The notes below the pieces were generated by a model. The model worked only from the letters and a program-made list of their open reading frames with translations, made no database searches and was not told where the DNA came from. The position numbers and the translations under genes are program-made. Positions 1 through 8,254 of a stretch of DNA of 16,666 bases are shown here, piece after piece (position 1 is the stretch's first letter; every line of letters begins with the position of its first letter). The stretch covers positions 1 to 16,666 of the forward strand of contig JADGJH010000571.1 in NCBI GenBank assembly GCA_027596945.1, written 5' to 3'. The DNA is from Physocladia obscura. Its lineage: Eukaryota > Chytridiomycota > Chytridiomycetes > Chytridiales > Chytriomycetaceae.

Positions 1-38
1 CTAATATTTCTTTTCTTTTTTTTTTTTTTCCCTTTAAG
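1..38 (+). other. 3' end of an intron in the U2A' gene
   Basis: The window opens inside an intron. A CTAAT branch-site match at 1-5 is followed by a long pyrimidine tract and an AAG acceptor ending at 38. The reading frame that follows opens directly at 39 and matches the end of U2A'. Confidence 0.8.
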
Positions 39-329
39 GAACGTGCGAAGGCAAAAGAACTGTTTTCTTCTTCGACTACAGCTGATGTTGACGTATCCTC
101 CGCCTCTGTTTTCACACCCGGTGAAATTGACTTGGACAAACATAACGCTGTAGATACACCAACCGCAGGCAACAGCAGCAGCAGCAGTGCGCCAGCTGTC
201 GCTGATCCCGCCGAAGCTGCGCGCATCAGGGCTGCCATTGAAGCCGCCACTTCTCTCGATGAAGTTGCGCGTTTGAAGCGACAGTTGGAAGGCGGAAGTG
301 TTCCTCCGTCTGCGAAAAGGAGGCCGTGA
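39..329 (+). CDS. LEA1: U2 small nuclear ribonucleoprotein A' (U2A'/Lea1), C-terminal exon
   Basis: Last exon of a gene whose 5' part lies left of the window; 96 residues are visible, ending at TGA 327-329. U2A' is the leucine-rich-repeat protein that pairs with U2B'' on stem-loop IV of U2 snRNA in the spliceosome. The LRR domain is not in view. What is visible is the tail after it: an ERAKAKELF segment matching the basic helix that follows the LRR in U2A', an FTPGE turn, an Ala/Ser linker, then a helix with TSLDEVARLKRQLEGG close to the TLAEVERLKGLLQSG of human SNRPA1, and a short basic end (KRRP). Those matches come from remembered family sequence; the identification rests on the conserved tail helix. 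The exon starts in frame right after the acceptor at 37-38. The acidic extension seen after this helix in the human protein is absent. Confidence 0.82.
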   Translation, partial: ERAKAKELFSSSTTADVDVSSASVFTPGEIDLDKHNAVDTPTAGNSSSSSAPAVADPAEAARIRAAIEAATSLDEVARLKRQLEGGSVPPSAKRRP

Positions 330-420
330 AAAGAACAAATTTTTATTCTGAATTGAAAGAGTGAGAAACAAAGCATAATTAAAAAAAATTAGCGGCCAGC
401 CAGCGAGTTGTCGATTTTGG

Positions 421-430
421 AATAAATAAA
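421..430 (+). terminator. Candidate polyadenylation signal of the U2A' gene
   Basis: Two overlapping AATAAA hexamers (421-426 and 425-430) lie about 92 nt after the stop codon. Another AATAAA occurs near 593, so the true cleavage site cannot be fixed from sequence alone. Confidence 0.45.
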
Positions 431-955
431 TGAAAGAAGACCAAAGGTAGACTTATTCTTTCGGCGTACCGCCGCCATTAACGATCTGCAAGAAACCATT
501 GTTGACCCAACATTTCAAAATGGCTATCATGGCTGTAACTGAAATTCATTCTTCAAGATTTGCAGAATTTTTATGTTTACTGTATAAATTGCAATAAAAT
601 GAAAAATATTACGGTAACACAATCAGCATTGGATTTCTAGAAGACTTAATTCCCTTTATAATTTTGCAATAAGAAGAAGAAGGCAGCACACCTTATGGGT
701 TTGGAGTGGAGCGGTCTACATACCACATTGACATTTCTTGCTATGCTCAATCTGTGGTTCACACAAGTTGGTTGGATATTATAGGGATATAAATTCAAGA
801 GAGTTCTCCTTGTAGAGGTGGTTTGTGAAGTCCTTAGTTGCAAACCTTAACATGCGCAGTGTAAATTTAAAGATTCAGTTCAGAGGGTGTAAATAAATAC
901 AAAATTTTGCAAAAAAAACATCTCATTTTAGCAACATAGCAATGCTATTAGGCCC

Positions 956-1160
956 ATGACTGTGGAGGGTGTCACAGTTGAAGAAGTTGGGCAGAATTTG
1001 TTGGATGTATATAAAGACCATCAAGGGCATGGCAGTGAAAAATGACGATCATTATCACTTGGATGCAAATGCAATTTCATTCAAAAATTTGCAAGGATTC
1101 ACCACAATAGCAGCACATAGCATAGCACTTCAACTCCACATTTATAATTATTCCCAATTT
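956..1160 (+). pseudogene. Decayed coding-like relic, family unknown
   Basis: An ATG at 956 opens 29 codons containing VEGVTVEEVGQNLLDVYKDH and ends at TGA 1043-1045, inside an A run. The next frame continues with readable codons (HYHLDANAISFKNLQGF) to about 1160. The simplest reading is one old coding segment split by an indel in the A run. I do not recognise the product; a chance open frame is possible. Confidence 0.3.
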
Positions 1161-1409
1161 CTTTCATGTGTATTCAGTTAGTATATCTAATATAAGGCTC
1201 GGATACTCCCCTTCATTTCAATTTCAACGACTTATTTCAGAAAAAAAAATTTTAAAAAAAATTATCCATTTCATTTATTGGTCAACAGCTTTTCTTCCAG
1301 CAACAATTAAGTCTGTAGAATATGTTGGAGTGACTGGCAGCTCAATTTTCATGCCATTTTTGTTTCATTCATTCGTGGAATTTTATAACTGTTTCCTGCT
1401 TGAATTTTC

Positions 1410-1742
1410 ATGGATTCAATCATCTTTGAAATGCCAGAAAAGATTACATATTTCAATTTTGTTGAAAGTAGTTTAAGTTGCAGGAATCAGATCATCGATT
1501 GTGTTCCTACCACTGATTTGATGTTGAAAACACTTCATAGTTTGAAAAAGACAAATATCAAGGATCTTCAAGTCAGGACTATCAGTTGGTTAGTTAAGAA
1601 TTTGTATCTTGAATTTTATTTTTTGCAAGCTCATTATTTAAAGAAGCTTGTGAATTGCAAACATACGGTTTTGCACTATCTTGCTGAATGTATGTATAAT
1701 ATTCTGACGATTCTTGCAAACGCAAGTCTTGGGCCATTTTGA
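1410..1742 (+). pseudogene. Isolated open stretch of about 110 codons, family unknown
   Basis: This plus-strand frame stays open for 110 codons in DNA where stops are otherwise frequent, with mixed hydrophobic and charged composition (IKDLQVRTISWLVKNLYLEF, then AHYLKKLVNCKHTVLHYLAE). There is no conserved motif, no promoter-like context and no convincing splice partner. It may be an exon of a decayed mobile-element gene or chance. No function is assigned. Confidence 0.25.
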
Positions 1743-1919
1743 GGTGAAAAGTTCTCCAGGCAAAAAATCAATCTGCTACTGCTCTAGAATAGATAAATTT
1801 TCGAAAGCCGACTCGAAACATTTTTTTATTTCTGTAAAATAAAATCTATCTCATTTTATTTCAATTAAAAATATCACTTTCTTAAAATGATCTTTGTGAA
1901 AAAGTTTCCAGATAAATTG

Positions 1920-1925
1920 TTTATT
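1920..1925 (-). terminator. Candidate polyadenylation signal of RPS13
   Basis: AATAAA on the minus strand, 49 nt after the RPS13 stop codon at 1974-1976. Confidence 0.5.
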
Positions 1926-1973
1926 GAAACATCAGTTCAGAAAATAAAATCGCAAGCCCAGAGACTCAGAAAT

Positions 1974-2828
1974 TTAAGCAACAAGAGTGGAAGCAGTGGC
2001 AGCCTCACTGTGAAAATTAACAGAAATATACAAAATATTTTTGGTATTAGCAACATAGAAAGACGACAAGAGCAGAGCAAGCAATCAGGAAGAACGATCT
2101 TTCAATCAAGGAAGAAAATTCAAGCTGAAAGCAAACCACAAAGCACTGTCCATGAACATAATTTGCTCATTGCAAGGATCAAGAGATCCTGACGAACTAT
2201 CAAGTGACTAAGGTGTGGAGGTATCACCCATCCAGAAAACACAAAAATAATCTTGTTTAAATCACCAAGTCACGAGATAATCATACAGATGCAACATAGC
2301 AAAAAAGCAGGTGGTGTAGTGAATTGGAGAAAAAAGATAGGAATTTGTACTCACTACTTCCAGTTTGGCGCAATCTGGCCAGCAGTCTTGTAGTAACGAG
2401 CCAAACGGTGAACACGCGACTCGATAAGAATAAGTCTGAACTTCGAGTCCATGTCTTTTCTGTTGCGCTCAAGGTGCTTGCGAACGGCAACCGCCTTCTT
2501 AATAAGCTGATACAAGTCCTCCGGAATTTCTGGAGCAAGACCATTGCTCTTAAGAATACGAAGGATCTTGTTACCGGTGACGAAACGGACCTATAAAATC
2601 CACAAAATGTTAGAATGTTTCTTTTTAATGTCAAATGATTACCTGCGCAACACCGTGCGAGTCACGAAGAATAACACCGATTTGCGAAGGAGTCAAACCC
2701 TTCTTAGCAAGCTTGCAGATGGAGTCGACAACCTCCTCGGTGGTAGTTTTCACCCACGACGCCGGGGTTCGGCGGTAAGGGAGGGCACTTGAGGAGATAC
2801 CCTTTCCTGGTGCATGCATACGTCCCAT
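1974..2828 (-). CDS. RPS13: 40S ribosomal protein S13 (uS15), three coding exons
   Basis: Structural protein of the small ribosomal subunit. Exon 1 is 2643-2828 (62 codons from ATG 2826-2828, [20 protein letters not shown]). Exon 2 is 2355-2590, starting [20 protein letters not shown] and reaching NWK plus two bases. Exon 3 is 1974-2007, only 34 nt, completing Y and adding [10 protein letters not shown] before TAA. Intron 1 (2591-2642, 52 bp) has GTAATC, a CTAAC branch site and TATAG. Intron 2 (2008-2354) has GTGAGT and TTCACAG. The spliced product is 151 residues, the usual length of eukaryotic S13, and its end matches the conserved YES-TASALV terminus of the family. Without the last micro-exon, exon 2 would run into TAG within one codon, so the splice is needed to restore a normal C-terminus. 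Expression and essentiality are expected from the family, not visible here. Confidence 0.96.
2008..2354 (-). other. Long intron 2 of RPS13
   Basis: At 347 bp this intron is four to seven times longer than the other introns in the window. It has a consensus donor GTGAGT (2349-2354), a GCTAATA branch site about 50 nt before the acceptor, and TTCACAG. It holds a perfect 6-bp hairpin (AGGATC, 4-nt loop, GATCCT; 2175-2190). I searched by eye for C/D boxes and an H/ACA layout and found no convincing snoRNA. Confidence 0.8.
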
Positions 2829-3178
2829 GTTTGCTGTTTCTGGTGCTGGGTAGTTTGTTTTGTTTTTTTTTTGTGCGGGAGAAACGTTGGTCAGTTATCA
2901 GTAAACAAAGGTAGTCTGTCATTCGATGTTGCGAGCTGAAGTAAATTTCACATCCAGACTTCAATCGAATTGAAACAAACGAGAGATCGAATACGATACT
3001 TGTTCAACATGTGCTTAAGACTACACTTTAATTTGTTTCCTCTTTGATGGCGGATGGTGTAGAAGATGACGGCCGTGGTGGGGATGGGTAGGTTGTAAAT
3101 CTCAGACTCACGTTTTTTGTGGAAAACTTTGAGAAAGAAAAGATTTTCAAAAATTAACTGCCTTGTCAAAACAATTCA

Positions 3179-3230
3179 ATAATAATAATAATAGTTTTTA
3201 TAATAGTAATAGTAATAGTAATAGTATTAG
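3179..3230. repeat. AAT / TAATAG microsatellite
   Basis: A short AAT run (about 3179-3192) is followed by an imperfect tandem TAATAG array at 3201-3230. Simple low-complexity sequence; no protein-coding or telomeric reading fits. Confidence 0.8.
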
Positions 3231-3238
3231 AATTGGTC

Positions 3239-3382
3239 TACAAGGAGGAAAACTTTACGGAGTCAAAATTTGAACTGGATGAGGTGGAGGAGCTTGTTTT
3301 CAAAGATGGGATATTGCTGCATTTGAAGAATCTCAGTTATAACCAACCAGTATTGGAGCAGAGAAAAAAAAAACTGAGGTAA
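3239..3382 (+). pseudogene. 47-codon coding-like relic, family unknown
   Basis: This frame reads YKEENFTESKFELDEVEELV, then FKDGILLHLKNLSYNQPVLE, then a Lys-rich end at TAA 3380-3382. The charged/hydrophobic alternation looks protein-like, but the stretch has no start codon, no clear splice sites and lies among A/T runs. Probably a fragment of an eroded gene. Product unknown. Confidence 0.3.
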
Positions 3383-3669
3383 ATATCTGAGAAGATCAAA
3401 CCCAGAAGATGATCCAGTGTTAAGATTTTTTTTTATGACTAAATTATTATTTATTATGTCCAATTCAATTCCTCAAAAAAAACTTTTGTGCTTCAATTTT
3501 CTTATGCGTCAATATTGCTTAAAAATCAATTTCTTCCCAAAAAAAATTATTCAAATATGAAAGACAAAGCAGCCTGGGCCGAACTAGCAAAGCTTCTCCC
3601 GCCACTGTATCGTATATAGATTTCTGCTATCTAGTTTTGTTCTCACCTTGCGCTTGTTATGCCAACAAC

Positions 3670-3732
3670 CCAACTCCATCTTGAGTTGGAGCAACGTGAT
3701 TCTCATTCATTGGTCAAGAAATTTTTTCTTGA
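3670..3732. other. Two adjacent perfect hairpins
   Basis: CCAACTC and GAGTTGG (3670-3689) pair across a 6-nt loop; TCAAGAA and TTCTTGA (3714-3732) pair across a 5-nt loop. They lie about 290-350 bp upstream of the ATG at 4018. No snRNA, tRNA or terminator signature goes with them, so the role is unknown and chance is possible. Confidence 0.4.
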
Positions 3733-4017
3733 TATGCTTTGGAGAAAGAAAATGAAAGTTGGGCCAGCATTCTGGTGACAGAAACAATCAGAGAAGAAGC
3801 AAATGGTACTGCGTCTTACGGTGATGTATTTCTAGCAGAATACTCTACCGTAGAAAGATAAATCTAATCAGCAGTGTACTTCTCAAAGAACAGAGCAAAA
3901 TTGATCCTCAAACTCCATATTTATTTCTTACTAATATCTCAGCTCCGTGTGGCTGTTGCTCGCTCACGTTGTGTTTAGTGTGTTTTTGGCATTGTTCACG
4001 CAAACAAAACAACCAAA

Positions 4018-4506
4018 ATGTTGACAACGAACATCGAAAACGGCGATATCGACGAAACACAGTTACCTCCGGTATCGCGTCCGCGCATTATTCGGCCACG
4101 TAATCGTCCAAACAAGTTATTAGACATTGGTGTTCGCGGCCGGTATGTTTTTTAACATTCGTTTTTCATGTTAGAACATTCTTGAATTTCACGTGGAAAT
4201 AAACTTTATATCCTTTCACAGTATTTAATAAATAATATTTCTATTTCCAATTCTACATTGAATATTATTTAGCATATATTCAGCTTGTCTAACATAATTT
4301 ATTTCTAAATCTAACAATACCTGGATGACAGCTAGTTCCACAATAGTGGTGATTTGAATAATCAAAATAATGATATTGACTCAACTTTTTTGGGCAACAT
4401 CAACTGCATTGAACCTATTGATGAAAATAGTGACAATTTTTTCTTTGAAAGTGATTCAGTCGTTGACAACAATGAATTTGATAATTGCCATGATGATAAT
4501 TTTTGA
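4018..4506 (+). pseudogene. Two-exon gene with intact first exon and a broken continuation; product unknown
   Basis: Exon 1 (4018-4142) starts in good context (ACCAAAATG) and encodes 41 residues with a basic, Pro-rich core (RPRIIRPRNRPNKLLDIGVR), ending at a consensus GTATGT donor. A branch site CTAAC and acceptor GACAG at 4331 follow, but that splice gives an immediate in-frame TAG. The next AG at 4346 keeps the same frame and skips the TAG. This second choice gives 94 residues, the rest Asn/Asp-rich (GDLNNQNNDIDS, SDSVVDNNEFDNCHDDNF), ending at TGA 4504-4506. The same frame stays readable past that stop (SYDEIDLN, then NNNFEQGDFVHSLDYLF), interrupted by further TGA codons. So either this is a short Asn/Asp-rich protein or, more likely, a gene truncated by nonsense mutations. 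No family recognised; calling it a pseudogene is inference. Confidence 0.45.
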
Positions 4507-4755
4507 AGTTATGATGAAATTGACCTAAACTGAAACAACAATTTTGAGCAAGGTGACTTTGTACACAGTTTGGATTATCTTTTTGCTTGAAGTTGAGCAT
4601 TTATAGTTTTGCATTTTTGGTTGTGATAGGGCCTCAACTGTCAGACAAATTGGGAAGCTGTAAAAAGAGTTTAGCAATATTATGAGAGAATTGAATGTCA
4701 TGGCAGGAAACTCTACCAATGATGTTGGCAACAATAACAATATTGACTTCTAATC
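4507..4755 (+). pseudogene. Further decayed coding-like sequence downstream of the broken gene
   Basis: The frame of the preceding exon continues with two more TGA stops to about 4586. A possible intron (GTGACT near 4553 to TGATAG at 4629) is followed by another readable stretch (KEFSNIMRELNVMAGNSTND, then Asn-rich) ended by TAA. The Asn-rich character is shared with exon 2 above, which suggests one original gene. Function unknown. Confidence 0.3.
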
Positions 4756-5080
4756 AGAGAGAAGTGTGATAGAAAGCTGATAAAGCCAGGATTGTTCTAA
4801 ATTTTATTTTTGTTCAAGATCCACAAAAACTGAAAAACCATTAATAATATAAATCACTCACATTAACTTCTACTCATCCTTTCCTCACATCCAATATCGG
4901 AATTTAGACATTCCTGAGCTGTGCACAAGGTGCAGAATTGTATGGCTAAGTTGATTGGGTTTTAGCAGATCAAACAAAATCATAACATAGATTTTGACAT
5001 CATTAAGCAGAAGCTTTGTATTAATACAATATGGTTATAAAAAATAAAAGCACAGTTTTCACTGAAACACACAAAGTTTA
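4756..5080. other. AT-rich interval, nothing recognised
   Basis: No open frame of note on either strand, no hairpin or repeat that stands out. It separates the broken plus-strand gene from a minus-strand relic. Confidence 0.5.
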
Positions 5081-5533
5081 TTATACAGTTTTTCTTAACA
5101 AATGTTCTAGAAAAAGATCCAATAAATTTTTTTGCGCAAACTTTGCAATATCATTGGAAACCACAACCAAAAAGCTTGAACCATCCACTGATTCAGAAGG
5201 AGATATTGCCAAACCTGGTGGCTTTTTTTTTGCTCTATCAAGAATTTGAAAAGTCAAAAGACCAATCAGCTTATTAAACTTGCTTAAATCTGCCCTGCAC
5301 CCATCAAATCTAAACTGCTTTGCCACCACATCCTATTCCATCAAATCCAACAACATCTGTACTTCAGTTTGCATACTCAAGGATGAAACAAAAAATATTC
5401 TTGCATTTGGATTCACTTCAGTAAAATATTTCTTGAAACGCTGTACAAAATTGTATCGGTTACATTCAATATTTTCCTCTTTGTTGGTGATGACAATAAA
5501 TAAATTGATTTCAAGTTTGTTCTTGTAATGAGG
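5081..5533 (-). pseudogene. Decayed GTPase-like fragment (possible G4 and G5 motifs)
   Basis: Read on the minus strand, 150 codons are open except for one TAG at 5333-5335. The upstream half reads LEINLFIVITNKEENIE, then FKKYFTEVNPNARIFFVSS. A hydrophobic strand ending in TNKEE resembles a G4 (N/T-K-x-D) motif with Asp changed to Glu, and ARIFFVSS resembles G5. After the stop come FRFDGCRADLSKFNKLIGLL and a Leu-rich end. The P-loop and G3 parts are not found upstream, where a TGA closes the frame at 5534-5536. I infer a remnant of a P-loop GTPase; a SNF2-like match for the RFDG part was considered and is weaker. Confidence 0.35.
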
Positions 5534-5617
5534 TCAGAAACAGGTGGCAGGAGCAGTTGTTGATTTCTTGCCGTGGCAGGTGTAGTTTTTGACTTTTACA
5601 AATTAAAAATGTTGATT

Positions 5618-5754
5618 TTACAAACTACCGTGTTAAATGAAGAAATATTTATTGAATTTATTGAACAACTCAAGGAGTAAATCTGCCAGAATTAATTCAG
5701 CAGTTATCAACCACAGCATTTGACCACAAACGATTCCAGAAATTGGAAAAGTAA
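5618..5754 (+). pseudogene. Frameshifted coding-like relic, family unknown
   Basis: Two overlapping frames read as one protein broken by an indel: LQTTVLNEEIFIEFIEQLKE to TAA 5678-5680, and GVNLPELIQQLSTTAFDHKR then FQKLEK to TAA 5752-5754, overlapping at 5674-5680. The second part resembles helical protein sequence. No start, splice site or motif allows naming it. Confidence 0.3.
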
Positions 5755-5885
5755 TAAAAGCTGAAAATAGTAAAAGAGAGAAAACAATTAAAGAAGAATA
5801 ATAAGTAAATAAAAACACAAGAAGAAGGAGAAAAAGAAGAATAATAAAAGAATAAAAGAATAAATAAATTATAAATTATAATTTC
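5755..5885. repeat. Purine-rich low-complexity tract
   Basis: About 130 bp of almost pure A/G/T sequence on the plus strand, with AAG, AAT and AATAAA-like units repeated irregularly. It produces long minus-strand open frames of Phe/Leu/Ser/Tyr that should not be taken as genes. Confidence 0.7.
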
Positions 5886-6114
5886 TGGGCCTTTTTCTAA
5901 GCTAATGATACTATAATGACCCATATGTGACCAGTTACTCAGATACTATAATTAATACTGCTTTGAGTTTTACTGAATTATGCACTTGATTCAATTGTAT
6001 ATTGTCTGGCACTAAACCATAATATTGATTCCATATTTTTGTTCACAGAGCATTTGACTGAAACCAATTCAGGTTAATTAATTCTTGACCAGCATATATT
6101 TCTTTCATAAAAAT
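5886..6114. other. 3' flank of the ferric reductase gene, nothing else recognised
   Basis: AT-rich sequence with no coding potential on either strand, between the purine tract and the polyadenylation signal of the next gene. Confidence 0.5.
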
Positions 6115-6120
6115 TTTATT
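6115..6120 (-). terminator. Polyadenylation signal of the ferric reductase gene
   Basis: AATAAA on the minus strand 25 nt after the stop codon (6146-6148). Confidence 0.6.
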
Positions 6121-6145
6121 TTCAGATTCAAAAAATCCAAAACAA

Positions 6146-8254
6146 TCACCACGAAAAAGATTCCTCAACAAGTTTCACTCCAACAGTTGCATGACGAGCA
6201 AGTCTTGTCACTTTATTTCTAACTTCGTCGCTCATTTTTGCTGGCCCACAAACAACAACAACCACATCATCAGAAGCCTTCATGATTACATCTTCCAGCA
6301 AAGAGGGAATGGACATTCTTTGCCCGCTACTGGCAACATAAATTTCTTTGTTGATTGAAGACAATTCATCATTCAATGAATCGACAAGCGTTTGGTTTCT
6401 AACTGCCCAAAACAATTTTGTATCGCCATTGTGTGCGCGAGCAAAGCGCATAACAGCTGTAATACCGACCCCGCCAGCAATGCAAATCATTATTGGATAA
6501 GAGTCAATATTTTCACGCAGAATACCGTCATGAGCATCGTAAGATCCTTCTATAAGTACTGGAATAGTTCCGTTGACTTGCAATTTTTTTGTGAGCCCGC
6601 CGAGTGTGCGAATAAGAAAAAACAGTCCACGTTTGGGAGCAAATTCGGCTGATTTGGTGACTGCAGTATCCAAAATATCAGAAGTAACTGAAAACGGATG
6701 GTTTTGCCAAAAGATCCACTTGCTCAATGTTGGAAAGTACAAGTATACATGTCCGGCTCCACTCACGCCTTTAATCTTTATGCTCACGTTTTCATCATCC
6801 AGTACTTTTATTTCGGCCTTTCTGACGCCAATAAAACTAAGTCGCAGTAATCGTGTAACCCTGTCAAAAACCCAGAAACCAATTGCGATGTAGATCCAAT
6901 TTTCATAGCCGTATTGAGTCTGAAATCTGTCAATAATATGCAAGTAGCAACCTGCAAGAATAAAAGCAGTGACAACAACGTGCCATGCAAGAAAAGCTTC
7001 ATAAAATTTTTGACGGATTGGAAGGGAAGATGTCGGGAGGAGAATGACCATTCCAACTGTCGCAACAATTCCCCACCCCCAAAACGAAAGGGAACTTGTT
7101 GCATTATATGTGCCTTCTTCAGTAAACTTTTTTAAATACAAAATGGAATGTAAGCTTGCTTGAACAGTGGCAAGGATTGCAATCCATCTGTGGAGGACCA
7201 AAAAAGTGGCGTGGTTCCAATTTGTAAACCACCGAAGAAAGTTGTTTCGACTCGAGTAGAGAATGAGCAGTCCAATATTTGCAAAGCTCAAAATTCCTAG
7301 GCGATTTCCAACGTATTCAAGCAGCTCCGAACGTTCTGTTGAGTACCAAGCGTTCGGCTGGTGAGTTTCAAAACCAATTGCGGAAAAAATAATGTTGATG
7401 GCAACTAAGTAGAAAATGAAAATAGCTTCGCCGCGAGTGGGTATGATTGCGAGTCCGTAAAAAATTGGAACACTGTGGTGTTTTCCAAATGCTGGCGGGT
7501 CAATGACAGTGGCGTAAAACTTGCTAATCAAAAGTCTTGGAATCGGGAGAAACCGTAGAATTGAGAATGCGATCGGAAAAAATGCACCAGAAAAAAGAAG
7601 AACAAGTCTGAAAAGAAAAAAAAAGGCAAAAAATGAGTTCTACAGACAAAAGAGAAAAACAAAAAAATCCAAGGCAAAATACAAACCCATATGTTTCATG
7701 CTTGACCTCTCCGTCTTGAAACACAGACAGCGCATTCCAATAAGGCTGATAAGAACTGTCATCAATAATCATGGTCTGATTCAATACTGTGCCCGAAAAT
7801 GTAAGTTCCGGTGTCGTCTTTATCGCAGCAAGAGCTGCTTGATATGACTCCTTGATAGGAGGTTGGTTTGAGCCACTGAAAGAAGCTTGATATTCCCAAA
7901 AGGTTTCAATTTCGGAAACGGTCATATCCGTGCAATATGTTGAAATGCACAAGGCAAGAGTCTGCAGATACGAGTTGTCAGTAGCATAGCATTGCGAGGA
8001 AGTTTCCGCCATGCTCATTCCATCCATATCCGTAGTCGTGGAGCAGTTTAGTTCGACTCCGGAAAGCACGAAAAGGCACGCAAACGGACAGTACGGTTGA
8101 TACATTGTATTACCGTATCCAACCAACCCGTACCCAAGTGTATTTTGAGTCGTAAAAACTAATACCAGTAGAAATAGTGCGAAAGAATGCAACTCTTTGA
8201 TATTAACAAATATTTAGTGATCTTGTTATCAATCTGTGTCAATGTACCTCTCAT
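6146..8254 (-). CDS. Ferric reductase (FRE / NADPH oxidase superfamily)
   Basis: Membrane flavocytochrome that passes electrons from cytosolic NADPH through FAD and two hemes to extracellular ferric iron (or copper). Exons: 8248-8254 (ATG AGA G), 7687-8194, 6146-7607; 658 residues. Intron 2 (7608-7686, 79 bp) is well supported: GTTTGT donor, TTTTCAG acceptor, frame restored. Intron 1 (8195-8247, 53 bp) is my proposal, because the open frame has no ATG before its hydrophobic leader; it yields a signal peptide starting MRELHSFALFLLVLVF. Next come a Cys-containing extracellular segment (to about residue 170), the membrane core with two His pairs spaced 14 apart (H311/H325, H381/H395), the FAD motif HPFSVT (475-480), nucleotide-binding GGVGIT (550-555) and CGP (625-627). 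All four heme-ligand positions are present, so it should be active. Substrate is not decided by sequence; an iron-uptake role is the usual one. The next start inside exon 2, if intron 1 is wrong, is the Met of the TMYQPYCPF segment. Confidence 0.9.

Larger units (their letters stand above)
330..1919. other. Gene-free AT-rich interval with decayed coding-like stretches
   Basis: About 1.6 kb between the U2A' stop and the 3' flank of RPS13. I find no intact gene, tRNA or splice-consistent exon chain. Several stretches keep codon-like composition but are cut by stops and frameshifts: near 690-840, 956-1150 and 1410-1742. Long A and T runs are common. The interval looks like eroded mobile-element or duplicated-gene DNA, but no family could be recognised. 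Confidence 0.55.
2829..4017. other. Intergenic region between RPS13 and the gene at 4018
   Basis: The first part must carry the RPS13 5' UTR and promoter (minus strand). The rest is AT-rich, with a TAATAG repeat, one readable relic (3239-3382), two hairpins (3670-3732) and, just before 4018, a more mixed-composition stretch that probably holds the promoter and 5' UTR of the plus-strand gene. No TATA box could be assigned with confidence. Confidence 0.5.

Noticed and set aside
1..30. T runs at both window edges as telomeric or transposon tails
   Set aside because: The left run is the polypyrimidine tract of an intron and the right run is short 3' UTR sequence; no telomere repeat or element end is present.
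2008..2354. C/D or H/ACA snoRNA in RPS13 intron 2
   Set aside because: ATGATTA and CTGA occur but are about 220 nt apart, and no hairpin-hinge-hairpin-tail layout with H and ACA boxes could be drawn.
4348..4590. TGA read as tryptophan to keep the frame of the gene at 4018 open
   Set aside because: The natural splice also meets a TAG, and the other genes here (for example U2A' and the ferric reductase) end normally at TGA, so stop reassignment is not supported.
5215..5345. SNF2-type helicase reading of the RFDG segment
   Set aside because: Only the RFDG residues agree; the downstream motif V/VI signatures are missing, and the upstream part fits a GTPase better.
5633..5924. Minus-strand open frames rich in Phe, Leu, Ser and Tyr that look like membrane proteins
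   Set aside because: They come from the purine-rich low-complexity tract on the plus strand and lack any conserved feature.
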